DNA of 64,000 nucleotides from Streptococcus suis (GCA_022354845.1 CP031970.1:1550001-1614000); one strand, 5' to 3'; counted from the first letter of the stretch, positions 51,047-62,459 are shown. Notes: generated by a model from the letters alone, not told the origin. A program made the numbers and translations.

Positions 51047-51718
51047 TTAATAGGTTGCTAATCGTTTTTCTAAATGGGCTTGTCCAACCGCATAAAGGGT
51101 ACAAATAAACCAGTAGATAAGAGCCACACAGATATAGACTGTCATATAATCAGACTTGGCTCCTCCGACAATTTTTGCCTTATTGAAAATCTCCGGAACC
51201 GTAATCATAGCAGTTAGGGAAGTACTCTTCACCATGTCTAATAAAACATTACTTAGAGGTGGAAGAGCAATCCGAAAGGCTTGAGGAATGATGATTTTTC
51301 GGTAAATCACGTTTGTTCTCAAGCCAAGCGACTTTGCTGCCTCCCATTGTCCTTTATCTATTGCTGAAAGAGATGCACGAATAATTTCAGAAATATAGGC
51401 ACTAGACATTGAGGTAAAGGCAATGATAGAGGCAGAAATTGCATCCAATTGTATTCCCATAAATGGGAGACCAAAGTAAATAAAGAAGAGAAGAACCATA
51501 AGTGGGATGCCACGCATGAGTGAGATATGCAGCATCGCTAACCAGCGTAATGGGGTAATCTTAGACATTCGTAACAATGCGACGAAAAAGCCACAAAAAG
51601 TTCCTAATGCAAATCCAATCAATGACAGGGAAAGTGTATAAGGTAAGCCTTCCAGAATCTGCGGGATTGCTTCCCATGCAATTTCTGCATTAAATACTGC
51701 CTGCCAATTGATATTCAT
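51047..51718 (-). CDS. Amino-acid ABC transporter permease (cystine-type)
   Basis: A 223-residue HisM-family permease with about five membrane segments. The EAA loop is QWEAAKSLGLRTNVIYRKIIIPQA (about 139-162), which contacts the ATPase. The cargo is probably cystine or another polar amino acid, from resemblance to TcyB. The ATPase gene is not in the window. It is 97 bases after the substrate-binding gene. Confidence 0.85.
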   Translation of the reverse strand: MNINWQAVFNAEIAWEAIPQILEGLPYTLSLSLIGFALGTFCGFFVALLRMSKITPLRWLAMLHISLMRGIPLMVLLFFIYFGLPFMGIQLDAISASIIAFTSMSSAYISEIIRASLSAIDKGQWEAAKSLGLRTNVIYRKIIIPQAFRIALPPLSNVLLDMVKSTSLTAMITVPEIFNKAKIVGGAKSDYMTVYICVALIYWFICTLYAVGQAHLEKRLATY

Positions 51719-51815
51719 CTTTCCCTCTCTTTTCTTAAAACCTTAAATTGAAACTTAACAATGATCAACATCGACAAGATTGTTGAAGGTTAGCTACTTT
51801 GATTTTCATTGGGAA

Positions 51816-52691
51816 TTACTCTACATCGATAACTGGCAATTCATCCGCATTTTCAACTGGCACTGTCAAGTCTTGACCACCATAGTATTTCTCAGAGATA
51901 GCTTTTAAGATCCCATCTGCTTTCATAGCCTCTATGGTTTCATCCAGTTTTTCTTTCAAACTATCATCGTATTTGCTCATCACAATCCCTTGTTCTGTTG
52001 GGTTGTATTGGGCATCTCCCATTTTTACTTTAATGTCCGGGAAGTTCGATTTCACCCATTGAATCGCCATAACCTGAGTGAAGTAGTCATTTGGAATAAA
52101 ATCTGTACGACCTGTCGATACATCGCGGAGATACACATCATTTGTCACATTGTCATAAATAACTGGCTCTGCACCTTGTTTCTCAGCAATTTTCATATAC
52201 TGAGTACCAGCTCCACCACCTGCTTTTTTATCAGCCCAGTCACTTAAGTCTGCAGCTTCAATACCAGAAGATCCATCTTCACGAACGATGTAGCCACCAA
52301 CTGAATACTTGTAAGGGATAGAGAAGTTGTACTTTTCCTTACGTGCTTCTAACACATCAAAGTTATTCACAGAAATATCAACCTTGCCACTATCTACAGC
52401 GGTGAATGCTTCTGCTACACCAATTTCTTGATACTCGATTTCAAGATCCAATCGCTTACCGATTTCGTTGATCATGTCAATTTCATAACCAACTAGTTCC
52501 TGATTATCATTATAGTATGAAGTTGGGAACAAAGTACCTGGTGTTGCTACTTTCAATACACCAGCTTCTTGCACTTTTTCCCACTGCGTTTGTTCAGCAG
52601 AGGAACTATTTGTGCTCGAACTACTACTAGAGCATGCTGACAATGCTAGAGCAGAAACCAGAAGCGCTGAGGCTAAAACTTTTTTCAACAT
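51816..52691 (-). CDS. Amino-acid ABC transporter substrate-binding lipoprotein
   Basis: A 291-residue solute-binding protein of cluster 3 (SBP_bac_3). The lipobox LALSAC puts the lipidated Cys at about residue 20, followed by a serine-rich linker. The binding-fold segments include NQELVGYEIDMINEIGKRL and QYNPTEQGIVMSKYDDSL. The ATG at 52691 has AAGGAG seven bases upstream; a TTG two codons earlier is unlikely. It pairs with the permease below to import an amino acid, probably cystine. Confidence 0.87.
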   Translation of the reverse strand: MLKKVLASALLVSALALSACSSSSSSTNSSSAEQTQWEKVQEAGVLKVATPGTLFPTSYYNDNQELVGYEIDMINEIGKRLDLEIEYQEIGVAEAFTAVDSGKVDISVNNFDVLEARKEKYNFSIPYKYSVGGYIVREDGSSGIEAADLSDWADKKAGGGAGTQYMKIAEKQGAEPVIYDNVTNDVYLRDVSTGRTDFIPNDYFTQVMAIQWVKSNFPDIKVKMGDAQYNPTEQGIVMSKYDDSLKEKLDETIEAMKADGILKAISEKYYGGQDLTVPVENADELPVIDVE

Positions 52692-52811
52692 AAACAATCT
52701 CCTTTGGAGCCATTGCCCCTATAATCCTTTTTCGGTGTTACCTCACCAACTTTTATAGGTTAACATTTAGAAATCGTTTTTGCAAATAATTGAACCGAAA
52801 AATGTATTCCC

Positions 52812-54269
52812 TTACATTTCCCAACACTTTGAGACCTCCAGAGTTTCAGCCACTTGAAGTAAGATATCTTCCCTTCCTTTTGCAGCTGTCAATTGAACAC
52901 CGATTGGTAGCCCATTTTTAGTGTGGTAGGTTGGTAAGCTGATTGATGGTTGACCTGTAATATTGGCTTGTTGGGTAAACGGTGTCCATGCTAAACTATC
53001 CTCGAACATGTCCCAAATTAACTGTTGTTGTTCCGACATTGATAATTCTTGCGAATGCAATAAGCGATTTACCATCTGATCTGTGGGAATAAATTGCTCT
53101 AAGGTTGGTGCAACATCTGCTACTGTTGGTGTCAACAATAGATCATAGGATTCATGAAAAGTCGCCATTTTTGCACTGTATTGGTCCCAATCTTGCAAGA
53201 CTTTAGAGTAAAGTTTTGCTGGAATAGTTTGTCCACTTTGATAGATAGCCCATGTCATTGGTTCCATATCCTCCACCGTCATCGGCCGTCCGATAAATGC
53301 TTCAATATCGTCAAACATTTGGGCAGTCTCCACGCTATTCATGAGATAATAGGCTTTCATCACCTCAATGCCATCTAAAATTGGTGTTTTTAGCTCTTCC
53401 ACCTCGTATCCAAGCGCCTCTAATCGTGGTAAAAGCTGGATAACAGCATTTTTTGCATCGTTTGAAACCAACGTTCCAATTGGAGATTGAAGGCTAAAAG
53501 CGATTTTAATCGGCTTTGTCATCGGACAAAACAGGGATTCTTTGACTAAAGGAGCAAGTGGAAAGGGAGCATCAACCTGATAGGTTTGTAAGTGAAAAAG
53601 AAGGCGCTTGGTATCTCTTATGGATCTGGTCAATGCAAAATTGCTGGAAGCACCCTGCCAACCACGATAGGAAGAAGGTCCTACAGGAACTCGTCCTCTA
53701 CTTGGTTTGAGCCCAATCAAGGCATTAAATGAAGCAGGAATTCGAATGGACCCTCCTCCATCAGAAGCTGCCGCAATTGAGACCATTCCTGAAGCAACTG
53801 CTGCAGCTGCACCACCACTAGACCCTCCTGCATTTCGTGTCCTATCAAGTGGTAACCTTACAGGTCCATGAAGACTTGAATCAGAAATATTTTTAAAACC
53901 AAATTCAGGTGTGTTTGTGCGCCCCAAGATAAGGAAACCCATATTTTTAAGGGCTTGTACAAAATAATCTGTTTGACTAGCAATGCTAGCTTTAAACAAT
54001 CGTGATCCAGATGTAGAAGGTTGACCACTTTCATTTTGCCCCAAATCCTTCAATAGGAGAGGAACACCCAAGAATGGTTTATCTTCATTACCATGACGAT
54101 CAAGGTTATCTGCTTCAGCTAAGGCAGTTTCATACTGTTTTGAGACAACAGCATTATAAAGAGGATTCAATTTCTCAATGGTTTGGATCGCATCCTCAAC
54201 TAATTCTCTTGAAGAAATTCGTTTTTCTCTAATTGCTTGGGACATGGCTGTCGCATCTTTAAATTCCAT
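52812..54269 (-). CDS. Amidase signature family protein
   Basis: A 485-residue amidase of the Ser-cisSer-Lys class. The catalytic lysine is K74 in PLLLKDLG, the cis-Ser lies in [11 protein letters not shown] (S150/S151) and the nucleophile is probably S174 in [10 protein letters not shown] GatA-like substrate fold is clear, but the gene is alone without gatB or gatC, so a hydrolytic role on an unknown amide is more likely than tRNA amidation. Confidence 0.85.
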   Translation of the reverse strand: MEFKDATAMSQAIREKRISSRELVEDAIQTIEKLNPLYNAVVSKQYETALAEADNLDRHGNEDKPFLGVPLLLKDLGQNESGQPSTSGSRLFKASIASQTDYFVQALKNMGFLILGRTNTPEFGFKNISDSSLHGPVRLPLDRTRNAGGSSGGAAAAVASGMVSIAAASDGGGSIRIPASFNALIGLKPSRGRVPVGPSSYRGWQGASSNFALTRSIRDTKRLLFHLQTYQVDAPFPLAPLVKESLFCPMTKPIKIAFSLQSPIGTLVSNDAKNAVIQLLPRLEALGYEVEELKTPILDGIEVMKAYYLMNSVETAQMFDDIEAFIGRPMTVEDMEPMTWAIYQSGQTIPAKLYSKVLQDWDQYSAKMATFHESYDLLLTPTVADVAPTLEQFIPTDQMVNRLLHSQELSMSEQQQLIWDMFEDSLAWTPFTQQANITGQPSISLPTYHTKNGLPIGVQLTAAKGREDILLQVAETLEVSKCWEM

Positions 54270-54308
54270 TTGTTACCTCACTTCTCCCTTTAAGGGTAAC
54301 ATAGATAG

Positions 54309-54341
54309 AAAAAATCAGCAAGTATTCCTTACTGATTTTTC
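54309..54341 (-). terminator. Terminator after dnaJ
   Basis: AAATCAG and CTGATTT arms, with an inner imperfect stem, followed on the minus strand by TTTTTT. Confidence 0.8.
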
Positions 54342-54344
54342 CAA

Positions 54345-55481
54345 TTATAAGTCATCAAGCGCATCTTTTACTTTATCAAAGAAGCCTTTTTTCTGTGGTT
54401 TTACATCAATATTCCCAGCTGTGGCGAATTCTTTTAGAGCGGCTTTTTGACGATCGTTTAATTCTGTCGGAGTCACAACATTGACGGTAACATACTGATC
54501 ACCCATCGCTCCACCACGAATGCTAGGCGCACCTTTTCCTTTTAGACGGAATGTTTTACCAGTCTGGGTACCTTCTGGAATAACCATGTCAACATCACCG
54601 TGAACAGTTGGTACATGAACAGTGTCACCTAAAGCTGCCTGAACAAAGTTCAGATTCAATTTATAGTGAATCGTTGTTCCCTCACGCTCAAACTTGTCTG
54701 AGGCTTGAACCTGGATAACTACATAAAGATCTCCATAAGGACCTCCATTAAAACCAGCTTCCCCTTGACCTGCCAAACGAATACGTTGACCTGATTCAAC
54801 ACCCGCAGGAACTTTAACTGTTACTGTATGAGCTTGTTTTTCATGACCAGTACCATGACAAGTCGTACATGGGTCTTTGATTTGTTTCCCACGACCGTGA
54901 CAGACATCACAAGTCATTTGGCGACGCATGGTTCCGAGAGGTGTTTGTGTATCCACATTAATGACACCAGAACCATGACAGCGACCACAGGTTACTGGAC
55001 TAGTTCCAGGTTTTGCACCAGAACCTGAACAGGTCCGGCAGGTTGCTTCACGATTGTAGGAAACTTCTCGTTCCACACCAAAAATCGCTTCTTCAAATTT
55101 CAAGTTGACTGCATACTGCAAATCATCCCCTTGACGAGGTGCATTAGGATTACGGCTTGCACCGCCTCCACCAAAGAAGCTTGAGAAGATATCTTCAAAA
55201 CCGCCGAAACCAGCTCCATCAAATCCACCAAAACCACCTGCTCCACCACCGAAGCCACCATTGGCTCCTGCAGGACCATATTGGTCATAGGCAGCCCGTT
55301 TTTGAGGATCGCTCAAAGTTTCATAAGCCTCTTGAACTTCCTTATATTTATCCTCCGCACCCGGATCCTTATTAATGTCTGGATGGTATTTTTTTGAAAG
55401 CTTCCGATATGCTTTTTTTATCTCGTCCTGTGAAGCATCCTTAGAAACCCCCAGACGATCGTAAAATTCAGTATTGTTCAT
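54345..55481 (-). CDS. dnaJ: Chaperone DnaJ (Hsp40)
   Basis: A 378-residue type I J protein. The J domain has the HPD motif in [11 protein letters not shown] (about 32-42). A glycine-rich linker of GGFGG repeats (about 70-110) and four CxxCxGxG zinc motifs (about 150-215) follow, then the substrate-binding C-terminal domains. It stimulates DnaK ATPase. Unlike most loci, it is separated from dnaK by 1342 bases of repeats. Confidence 0.97.
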   Translation of the reverse strand: MNNTEFYDRLGVSKDASQDEIKKAYRKLSKKYHPDINKDPGAEDKYKEVQEAYETLSDPQKRAAYDQYGPAGANGGFGGGAGGFGGFDGAGFGGFEDIFSSFFGGGGASRNPNAPRQGDDLQYAVNLKFEEAIFGVEREVSYNREATCRTCSGSGAKPGTSPVTCGRCHGSGVINVDTQTPLGTMRRQMTCDVCHGRGKQIKDPCTTCHGTGHEKQAHTVTVKVPAGVESGQRIRLAGQGEAGFNGGPYGDLYVVIQVQASDKFEREGTTIHYKLNLNFVQAALGDTVHVPTVHGDVDMVIPEGTQTGKTFRLKGKGAPSIRGGAMGDQYVTVNVVTPTELNDRQKAALKEFATAGNIDVKPQKKGFFDKVKDALDDL

Positions 55482-55483
55482 AT

Positions 55484-55612
55484 AAGATACTAAGGGCGTT
55501 AAGCGGACACAGCCAAAATAGGAGTTTTGACGCAGGACGACATCGTCCTAGGAAAAACTATCTTTTTGGCACAGTCCGTAGCCCGTGTTCGATTACGAAC
55601 ACTTTCCTTTCT
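55484..55612 (+). repeat. Structured intergenic element, copy P1
   Basis: Core at 55523-55559: outer arm AGTTTT, loop GACGC, hairpin AGGACG-ACAT-CGTCCT, loop AGGA, outer arm AAAACT, then a TATCTTTTT tail. The leading AAGATACTAAGGGCGTTAA resembles the start of the copy after dnaK. It ends in a GTGTTCG-ATTA-CGAACAC hairpin. It lies just upstream of dnaJ, on the opposite strand. Confidence 0.65.
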
Positions 55613-55619
55613 ATCATGG

Positions 55620-55715
55620 TTTTGGAAAAGTGAAAACAGCAAACTGACGCAGTGTGTCTAACACACTAGGAAGTTTATCTTTTTCACTAGGTTTTTAGCC
55701 TGTGTTCGAATAACC
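55620..55715 (+). repeat. Structured intergenic element, copy P2
   Basis: Core at 55641-55676: AAACT, GACGC, hairpin AGTGTG-TCTAA-CACACT, AGGA, AGTTT, then TATCTTTTT. Same plan as copy P1 with both stems changed in sequence. Confidence 0.65.
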
Positions 55716-55747
55716 GAACTTGTATTCCTTTCTTTAGAATGTTGAAA

Positions 55748-56373
55748 GTAGCCCGTGTTCGATTACGAACACTTTCCTTTCTGTAAAACTTAGACAAAGT
55801 GAAAATAGGGAGTGAAAGTGTCCAGTGGACACTTTCAGCCCTGTCGTACAAAAACAATAAGCGACAGGTATTTCTCAAAAAGTCTATCCCCAGACTTTTT
55901 GACTTTTCACACAGCTTTTAGGGCGGGTTCATTTCCTTTCGTTAAATAATAGACGAAACTCAGAAAGTAGCCCATGTTCGTTTACGAACACTTTCCTTTC
56001 TATGAAGATATTAAGCCGTTAAGTGACTCAAAGAAAAATAGGGAGTGAAAGTGTCCAGCGGACACTTTCAGCCCTGTCGCACAAAAACAATAAGCGACAG
56101 GTATTCTTCAAAAAGTCTATCCCCAGACTTTTTGACTTTTCACACAGCTTTTAGAGCGGGTTCATTTCCTTTCGTTAAATAATAGACGAAACTCAGAAAG
56201 TAGCCCGTGTTCGATTACGAACACTTTCCTTTCTATGAAGATATTAAACCGTTAAGCGACTCAAAGAAAAATAAGGAGTGAGAGGTCCAGTGGACACTTT
56301 CAGCCCTGTCGCACAAAAACAACGAGCGACAGGTATTCCTCAAAAAGTCTATCCCCAGACTTTTTGACTTTTC
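55748..56373. repeat. Tandem repeat array between dnaJ and dnaK
   Basis: Three units begin with GTAGCCC at 55748, 55967 and 56200 (periods of 219 and 233 bases, the last unit shorter). Each carries hairpins: TGTTCG-CGAACA, an 11-base-arm palindrome around TGTCCAGTGGACA, CTGTCG with CGACAG, and AAAAAGTCT-ATCCCC-AGACTTTTT. The last is terminator-like. An isolated copy of the first segment is at 55578. No protein is coded; only tiny open frames are seen. Confidence 0.8.
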
Positions 56374-56424
56374 CACAGAGTCGTAGGCGTATTCAATTCT
56401 GTAAAAGTTAGAATGCTATTTACC

Positions 56425-56454
56425 CAAAAACAGAGGCTGGGTTGCAACCTCTGT
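56425..56454 (-). terminator. Terminator between dnaK and dnaJ
   Basis: On the minus strand ACAGAGG pairs with CCTCTGT over an 11-base loop, then TTTTT. It would stop transcripts from dnaK before dnaJ. Confidence 0.75.
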
Positions 56455-56500
56455 GATTGGAAATTTTATTGACGAATGATTTCTATTTTCTAGAAAATGA

Positions 56501-56823
56501 GAACTGAGTTCGAGCTAAGAACTTCGGAAAAATAAATTTCCACGCTCTACATACTCAAAGAAATCCAAGACTAGGCTAGGCAACTGGACGAAGATTGAAC
56601 TAGGGTTCATAGAGGAGAGTTAACAAAGCCTAGTGAAGAATTTCGTGGCTCGGGATTAAAAGATCTCCGGACCAACTGCTCGTTTCTGAATTCCTATTCT
56701 CGATAAGATAAGAACTGAGTTCGAGCTAAGAACTTCGGAAAAAAGATAACTTTCCTTGAATGTAAGCATTCAGCGTCAAGTTCCTATTTTTCTGTCGTTC
56801 TTTTAACGCTCTCACATCTTGAC
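56501..56823 (-). repeat. Structured element copy M2 with duplicated tail, after dnaK
   Basis: Core on the minus strand (complement of 56741-56790): AACTT, GACGC, hairpin TGAATG-CTTA-CATTCA, AGGA, AAGTT, ATCTTTTTT. It starts AAGATGTGAGAGCGTTAA a few bases after the dnaK stop. Its tail (56712-56742) occurs a second time, identical over 31 bases, at 56501-56531, 211 bases away. Between them at about 56568-56640 lies a copy of a second family with a GAAC-TAGG-GTTC hairpin. Confidence 0.65.
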
Positions 56824-58662
<1,839 letters not shown>

Positions 58663-58754
58663 TTAATTTACTTTCTTTTCAAGTAGTTTAACGACATCTC
58701 GGTCAGGTTTCTTTTTTGGAAAATAGCAGAGCGACCTTAGTGTTTCAGTTTGCT

Positions 58755-58830
58755 TTTAGTACTAGGCAACGAGCCGAAGACAGTACTGGAGTACGGCAAG
58801 GCGAGTTAACGAAGTAATTAAAGATAAACT
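58755..58830. repeat. Hairpin repeat between dnaK and grpE
   Basis: The stretch includes ACTAGGCAACGAGCCGAAGA, a GTACT-GGA-GTAC hairpin and GGCGAGTTAACGAAGT. The same plan, with a changed hairpin (GAACT and GGTTC), recurs near 56570-56640 and inside the element at 60571. Confidence 0.55.
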
Positions 58831-58841
58831 GGAAAACTAAG

Positions 58842-59363
58842 TTATTCTGATACCACCACCATAGCAGGTCTCAACAGACGTTCATGCAACTTGTAGCCTT
58901 TTTGGAATACTTGTGCGATGCGTTCTGCTGGGCAGTCGTCTGTGGCTGGGACTGTTTGAATAGCCATATGAAGATTTGGGTCAAAGACATCTGTAGCGAC
59001 TTCTTCCACCCCTTCTTCTTTAAGGGCTTGAATCAAACTTTCCTGCACCATTTCCAAGCCTTTTTTGACATCTTCTGTCAAGCCTTCGACTTGAAGGGCA
59101 CGTTCCAAGTTATCCAAGCTCGGCAAGATTTTCTTAGCCAAGTCTTGCGAACGGTAACGCTGAATGATTTGGCGTTCTTCGTTGGCGCGACGTTGAATAT
59201 TTTGCATTTCAGCGTGGGCACGGAGGTATTTGTTTTCAAATTCCTCTGCACGCTCATTTGCTAAGTCCAATTCTGATTTTTCAGGAGTTTCCACAACATC
59301 TTCTGTTGTTTCAACCTCTTCTACGATTTCTTCATTTTTGATTTCTTCTGACAAGTTGTTCAC
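58842..59363 (-). CDS. grpE: Nucleotide exchange factor GrpE
   Basis: A 173-residue GrpE. An acidic N-terminal tail (about 1-35) precedes the long dimerising coiled coil ([20 protein letters not shown]). The C-terminal beta domain has [16 protein letters not shown] and [27 protein letters not shown]. It releases ADP from DnaK. Located between hrcA and dnaK. Confidence 0.96.
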   Translation of the reverse strand: MNNLSEEIKNEEIVEEVETTEDVVETPEKSELDLANERAEEFENKYLRAHAEMQNIQRRANEERQIIQRYRSQDLAKKILPSLDNLERALQVEGLTEDVKKGLEMVQESLIQALKEEGVEEVATDVFDPNLHMAIQTVPATDDCPAERIAQVFQKGYKLHERLLRPAMVVVSE

Positions 59364-59398
59364 CTCTTCATTTTCTATTATTACTTTGACAAATAATA

Positions 59399-59503
59399 AA
59401 TGGAGTTCGGGCTAGAAACTCAGAAAAAAGATAGATTTCCTTGCGTCTGATGACACCGCGTCAATCTCCTATTTTTCAATCATTTCCTTCACGCCGTCAC
59501 ATC
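59399..59503 (-). repeat. Structured element copy M1, after hrcA
   Basis: Core on the minus strand: AGATT, GACGC, hairpin GGTGTC-ATCA-GACGCA, AGGA, AATCT, ATCTTTTTT. It starts directly at the hrcA stop codon (AAGATGTGACGGCGTGAA), as copy M2 does after dnaK. It fills most of the space before grpE. Confidence 0.65.
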
Positions 59504-60538
59504 TTAATTGACTTCATAATGATTACTACTTAAATATCTGTAGTAATCAGTTAATTTCATAAATAGGACTCGGCTGATGATGTTGATTAAACTCATCTGC
59601 CTACGATAGTCCATGTCAACAGGACCAAGCAAACTCATCTGAGCCATACCCCGATAGGGGATAGGAAAGCGATGATGAATCACCGTTATGTCTGCAAGAG
59701 CTGGATCTCTGTGCTCGGCTATCACAATGCTGGACTGCTGATTCGGTGCCAATCCTTGTCGTAGTTCTGGCGCCAGAAGTTGTGGGCTATCCAATAATTG
59801 GTAGGTAGCAAGATTTCCATAAGTTAGCGAAGCAACTTTGCCACTAATAAAGACTGTTTCTTGAAATAAGTTGGAAAAAATGTAATCCATCAAATCTAAG
59901 ACATTGTCCGTTGTAGTAAAGTATCGCTGTACCACTTGAGGTATTTCCGTCCGCAGTTTATAGTGAATAGACAGAACTGTCTGTCCAACAAATCGTTCAT
60001 CAACTAGGCGTCTTAGTACTTCCAAATCCCTTGATAAAAAGTTCTTCGGAATCGCAAATTGGACAGTGACTGGCTTGGACTGATCTAGTGTCAAAACTGC
60101 CAAAGCATCGTGATTACTTAGCTGTACTATGTCAAAGGAAGTCAACTGTTGACTGGTCGGCTCCACATCTAAAATAACTGATGTGTATTCTGTCAAATCT
60201 GCTAAAACCTGACTGGCCCGCTCCAGTATATCTTCTAGTTTAAAAGCTTCAAAATCGAAAGCCTTAACTATCTGATAGACATCTTCCTCGTCAATATACT
60301 CTAAATTCAGTGAATGATTTACAAAATATTGAAAACCAGCTCGACTCGGTATCCTTCCACTAGACGTGTGCGCTTTTTCCAAAAGGCCTAATTGCTCTAA
60401 CTTAGCCATATCATTTCGAATCGTTGCTGAGCTAGAAGAAATCATCTCCTGCAAGGCCTTAGAACCAACTGGCTCATGATGGCGCGTAAACAATTCAACA
60501 ATCAGATTCAAAATATCATTTTGACGTTGGGTAATCAT
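59504..60538 (-). CDS. hrcA: Heat-shock repressor HrcA
   Basis: A 344-residue repressor of class I heat-shock genes. The N-terminal winged helix ([17 protein letters not shown], then [11 protein letters not shown] and [20 protein letters not shown]) is followed by the GAF-like dimer domain. I chose the ATG at 60538 with AAAGGAG upstream. The frame extends further to 60679 only through a repeat element. It binds the two CIRCE sites upstream; GroE usually aids its folding. Confidence 0.96.
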   Translation of the reverse strand: MITQRQNDILNLIVELFTRHHEPVGSKALQEMISSSSATIRNDMAKLEQLGLLEKAHTSSGRIPSRAGFQYFVNHSLNLEYIDEEDVYQIVKAFDFEAFKLEDILERASQVLADLTEYTSVILDVEPTSQQLTSFDIVQLSNHDALAVLTLDQSKPVTVQFAIPKNFLSRDLEVLRRLVDERFVGQTVLSIHYKLRTEIPQVVQRYFTTTDNVLDLMDYIFSNLFQETVFISGKVASLTYGNLATYQLLDSPQLLAPELRQGLAPNQQSSIVIAEHRDPALADITVIHHRFPIPYRGMAQMSLLGPVDMDYRRQMSLINIISRVLFMKLTDYYRYLSSNHYEVN

Positions 60539-60570
60539 CTTCGCTCCTTTCATGAACACTGTTTTAGTTA

Positions 60571-60672
60571 CGCTCAATGAAAATCGACAGTAGCCTAGGA
60601 AGCGAAGCCGAATGTAGAACTGAGGTTCACAAAGGCAAGCTGACAACGGATAGTGTTGATTTTCGAAGAGCG
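60571..60672. repeat. RUP-like element in the hrcA leader
   Basis: A 102-base element with inverted ends CGCTCAATGAAAATC and GATTTTCGAAGAGCG, flanked on both sides by TTA, consistent with insertion at a TA target. It contains a GAAC-TGAG-GTTC hairpin. It lies between the CIRCE operator and the hrcA start. Confidence 0.75.
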
Positions 60673-60699
60673 TTAGCACTCTCTTGTAATGAGTGCTAA
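60673..60699. promoter_or_regulatory. CIRCE operator 1
   Basis: TTAGCACTC, nine bases, GAGTGCTAA: a perfect CIRCE, the HrcA binding site. It lies just after the promoter start point. Confidence 0.97.
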
Positions 60700-60712
60700 G
60701 CTATATACTCCT

Positions 60713-60740
60713 ATTATACCCTGAAAAAATGAATTGTCAA
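60713..60740 (-). promoter_or_regulatory. Vegetative promoter of the hrcA operon
   Basis: TTGACA, 16 bases, TATAAT on the minus strand. It lies between the two CIRCE sites. Confidence 0.9.
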
Positions 60741-60757
60741 GAGAAAAAGACAAAAAA

Positions 60758-60784
60758 TTAGCACTCTTTTTCTTAGAGTGCTAA
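60758..60784. promoter_or_regulatory. CIRCE operator 2
   Basis: TTAGCACTC, nine bases, GAGTGCTAA: a second perfect CIRCE, upstream of the -35 box. The T-rich spacer also resembles a terminator for the DUF2812 transcript that would enter it. Confidence 0.95.
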
Positions 60785-60800
60785 AAATCAGTCTGAGGAC

Positions 60801-61301
60801 CTAGTCGCTCTTCATCATGCGATAAAAACGTAGCCCAAGTAATAATAAGAGAGGGATATAAATAAGAGAAAAGACTAAGACAAAACCTGGATGAGAACTC
60901 ATATTCGTCCCTGATAGAATGAAATATAGTCCCAAAGACAGCAAATAGCGTCGTTGGATGATTGTTTTAACAAATACCAGCTTGCTTTCCCTATCACCGT
61001 ATATCTCAAGATCTCCCTTTACAGCTGCCTTCCTAAAAATAACGAAGTTTTGGCATGATGTGACAAATTCCCAACCATAGTCCTCATACATACGTAGATA
61101 GGATTCTCTATCTTTATTTTTAGATTCTTTAAAATCAACCTGATAAACAACATCTTCTGGCTCGCATTTTTCAAAATGATAAAATAAGCTCCAGCTAATC
61201 TTAACTAGCTTCCACCCTTTTTTATGCATGTTGCTAAGATAATGTGCCTGCTGATTGAAATCTGTGATAAAAAATACTCTACACTCTGTCTTAGTTTCCA
61301 T
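60801..61301 (-). CDS. DUF2812 family membrane protein
   Basis: A 166-residue protein. The N-terminal soluble part (about 1-105) has the DUF2812 pattern EARYLSNMHKKGWKLVK-like (here QQAHYLSNMHKKGWKLVKIS) and DYGWEFVTSCQNFVIFRK. Two hydrophobic segments follow near 120-135 and 140-160. Function unknown; the family almost always follows a PadR regulator, as here. The ATG at 61301 overlaps the padR stop. Confidence 0.85.
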   Translation of the reverse strand: METKTECRVFFITDFNQQAHYLSNMHKKGWKLVKISWSLFYHFEKCEPEDVVYQVDFKESKNKDRESYLRMYEDYGWEFVTSCQNFVIFRKAAVKGDLEIYGDRESKLVFVKTIIQRRYLLSLGLYFILSGTNMSSHPGFVLVFSLIYIPLLLLLGLRFYRMMKSD

Positions 61302-61614
61302 AACTTTCCCCCTTACTATTTCGATAAAGTCGTTCAATTCGAGCCAATTCTATATCCAGAATTTCTCGACCCGTTGCTGTTATTTGGTATAACTTTCGCT
61401 TGTCTTCTTCTCTGACAAAGGCAATCAAGCCATCTTTTTCCATTTTCGATAGGGTGCCATACATGGTTCCGGGACTAATCACGACCTGACCTGCCGTGAC
61501 TTCCTTAGTCTTCTGTGTAATATCGTAACCATGTCGTTCCTGCTGTAAATGAAAGAGAATATAGAAGGCTGTCTCTGTCATGGGAACATAGACCCGTTTT
61601 AACTTATCGTTCAT
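61291..61614 (-). CDS. PadR-family transcriptional regulator
   Basis: A 107-residue winged-helix regulator. The signature HGYDITQKTKEVTAGQVVISPGTMYGTLSKMEKDGLI is recognisable in pieces of the N-terminal two thirds, with the YQIT and TATGRE wing. It probably represses its own operon with the DUF2812 gene. I chose the ATG at 61614 (MNDKLKRVYV). Confidence 0.9.
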   Translation of the reverse strand: MNDKLKRVYVPMTETAFYILFHLQQERHGYDITQKTKEVTAGQVVISPGTMYGTLSKMEKDGLIAFVREEDKRKLYQITATGREILDIELARIERLYRNSKGESYGN

Positions 61615-61627
61615 AAAACCCCTTTCG

Positions 61628-61686
61628 TACCTCGATATATCGTACTTCGATGTATTTATTATATCGCATCTCGATATACATGTCAA
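61628..61686 (-). promoter_or_regulatory. padR promoter with repeated CGATAT operator motifs
   Basis: TTGACA, 17 bases, TATAAT on the minus strand is an exact promoter (complement 61658-61686). The spacer and the downstream side carry inverted copies of a TATCGNNNTTCGAT-like motif (61628-61654 and 61662-61680), a plausible autoregulatory operator. Confidence 0.7.
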
Positions 61687-61716
61687 GAAAAAAATCAGAG
61701 ATGAAACTCTGATTCT
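61684..61716 (-). terminator. Terminator after the histidine phosphatase gene
   Basis: AATCAGAG and CTCTGATT pair over ATGAAA, followed on the minus strand by a run of T. It overlaps the -35 of padR. Confidence 0.88.
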
Positions 61717-61720
61717 TTCG

Positions 61721-62416
61721 TTATTTCCCTTGAGCTATTAATTCTGCTCCTCGCTGGCGATAGGACATGTCCCCAAATGATTCAATGGTGAATGAGCTAT
61801 TCTCATACTTGAGAACTGTAATTGAGCCATTATCCAATACAACATCTGCCCCCCTCTCTGGGTCAAGTAGATGAGCGAGTGTGGCTATCGTCATACCATG
61901 ACTAACAACCAAGGCATTTCCTCCACCTTGCTTTTCCAAGTCTTGAGCAATAGATTCAAAACCTGTCAAAATACGATTGCTAAGCACTTCCCATGATTCA
62001 GACCAACCAGCTGTGTCTGCTTCTTGAATCCCTGTCGCTATTTCTGCAAATGACATTCCATTCGTATCCACAGTTCCTTTCAAGCGAGGAAGAACTCCTT
62101 GAAATAGTTCTGCATCATACATACCCTCAAAACTACCAAAACACCATTCTCGAATGCGTTTATCCTGATAATATGGAATTTCCCCTAATTTTTCCAATTC
62201 CCGCAAAGCAATGGTCATCGTTTGAACTGTTCGTCCCAAGTCGCTTGACACAGCTAATTTGAAATCGACTCCGGTATCTTTCAGTCCAAGCCCTAACTCA
62301 CGAATACCTTCTTCTCCCTTTTTGGTAAGAGGCGTATCACACCAACCTTGTACCCGACCAATTGTATTAAACATTGTTTTTCCATGACGGGAAATGTATA
62401 ATCTTACGTCTGCCAT
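61721..62416 (-). CDS. Histidine phosphatase family protein (phosphoglycerate-mutase-like)
   Basis: A 231-residue branch-1 histidine phosphatase. The catalytic RHG is in LYISRHGKTMFN with the second His in VVSHGMTIATLAH. The acid Glu is in the REWCFGSFEGMYD region. Substrate unknown; such enzymes act on phosphorylated sugars or other small molecules. Single-gene unit. Confidence 0.88.
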   Translation of the reverse strand: MADVRLYISRHGKTMFNTIGRVQGWCDTPLTKKGEEGIRELGLGLKDTGVDFKLAVSSDLGRTVQTMTIALRELEKLGEIPYYQDKRIREWCFGSFEGMYDAELFQGVLPRLKGTVDTNGMSFAEIATGIQEADTAGWSESWEVLSNRILTGFESIAQDLEKQGGGNALVVSHGMTIATLAHLLDPERGADVVLDNGSITVLKYENSSFTIESFGDMSYRQRGAELIAQGK

Positions 62417-62459
62417 AGTATTCTCCTTGTCATTTCTTACTATTTACTATATAGTATAA

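Noticed and set aside
55748-56373. Possible CRISPR-like array
   Set aside because: Units are over 200 bases with internal hairpins; there are no short constant repeats with unique spacers.
60539-60679. Longer HrcA N-terminus
   Set aside because: That part is coded by the RUP-like repeat and its flanks; the good Shine-Dalgarno precedes 60538.
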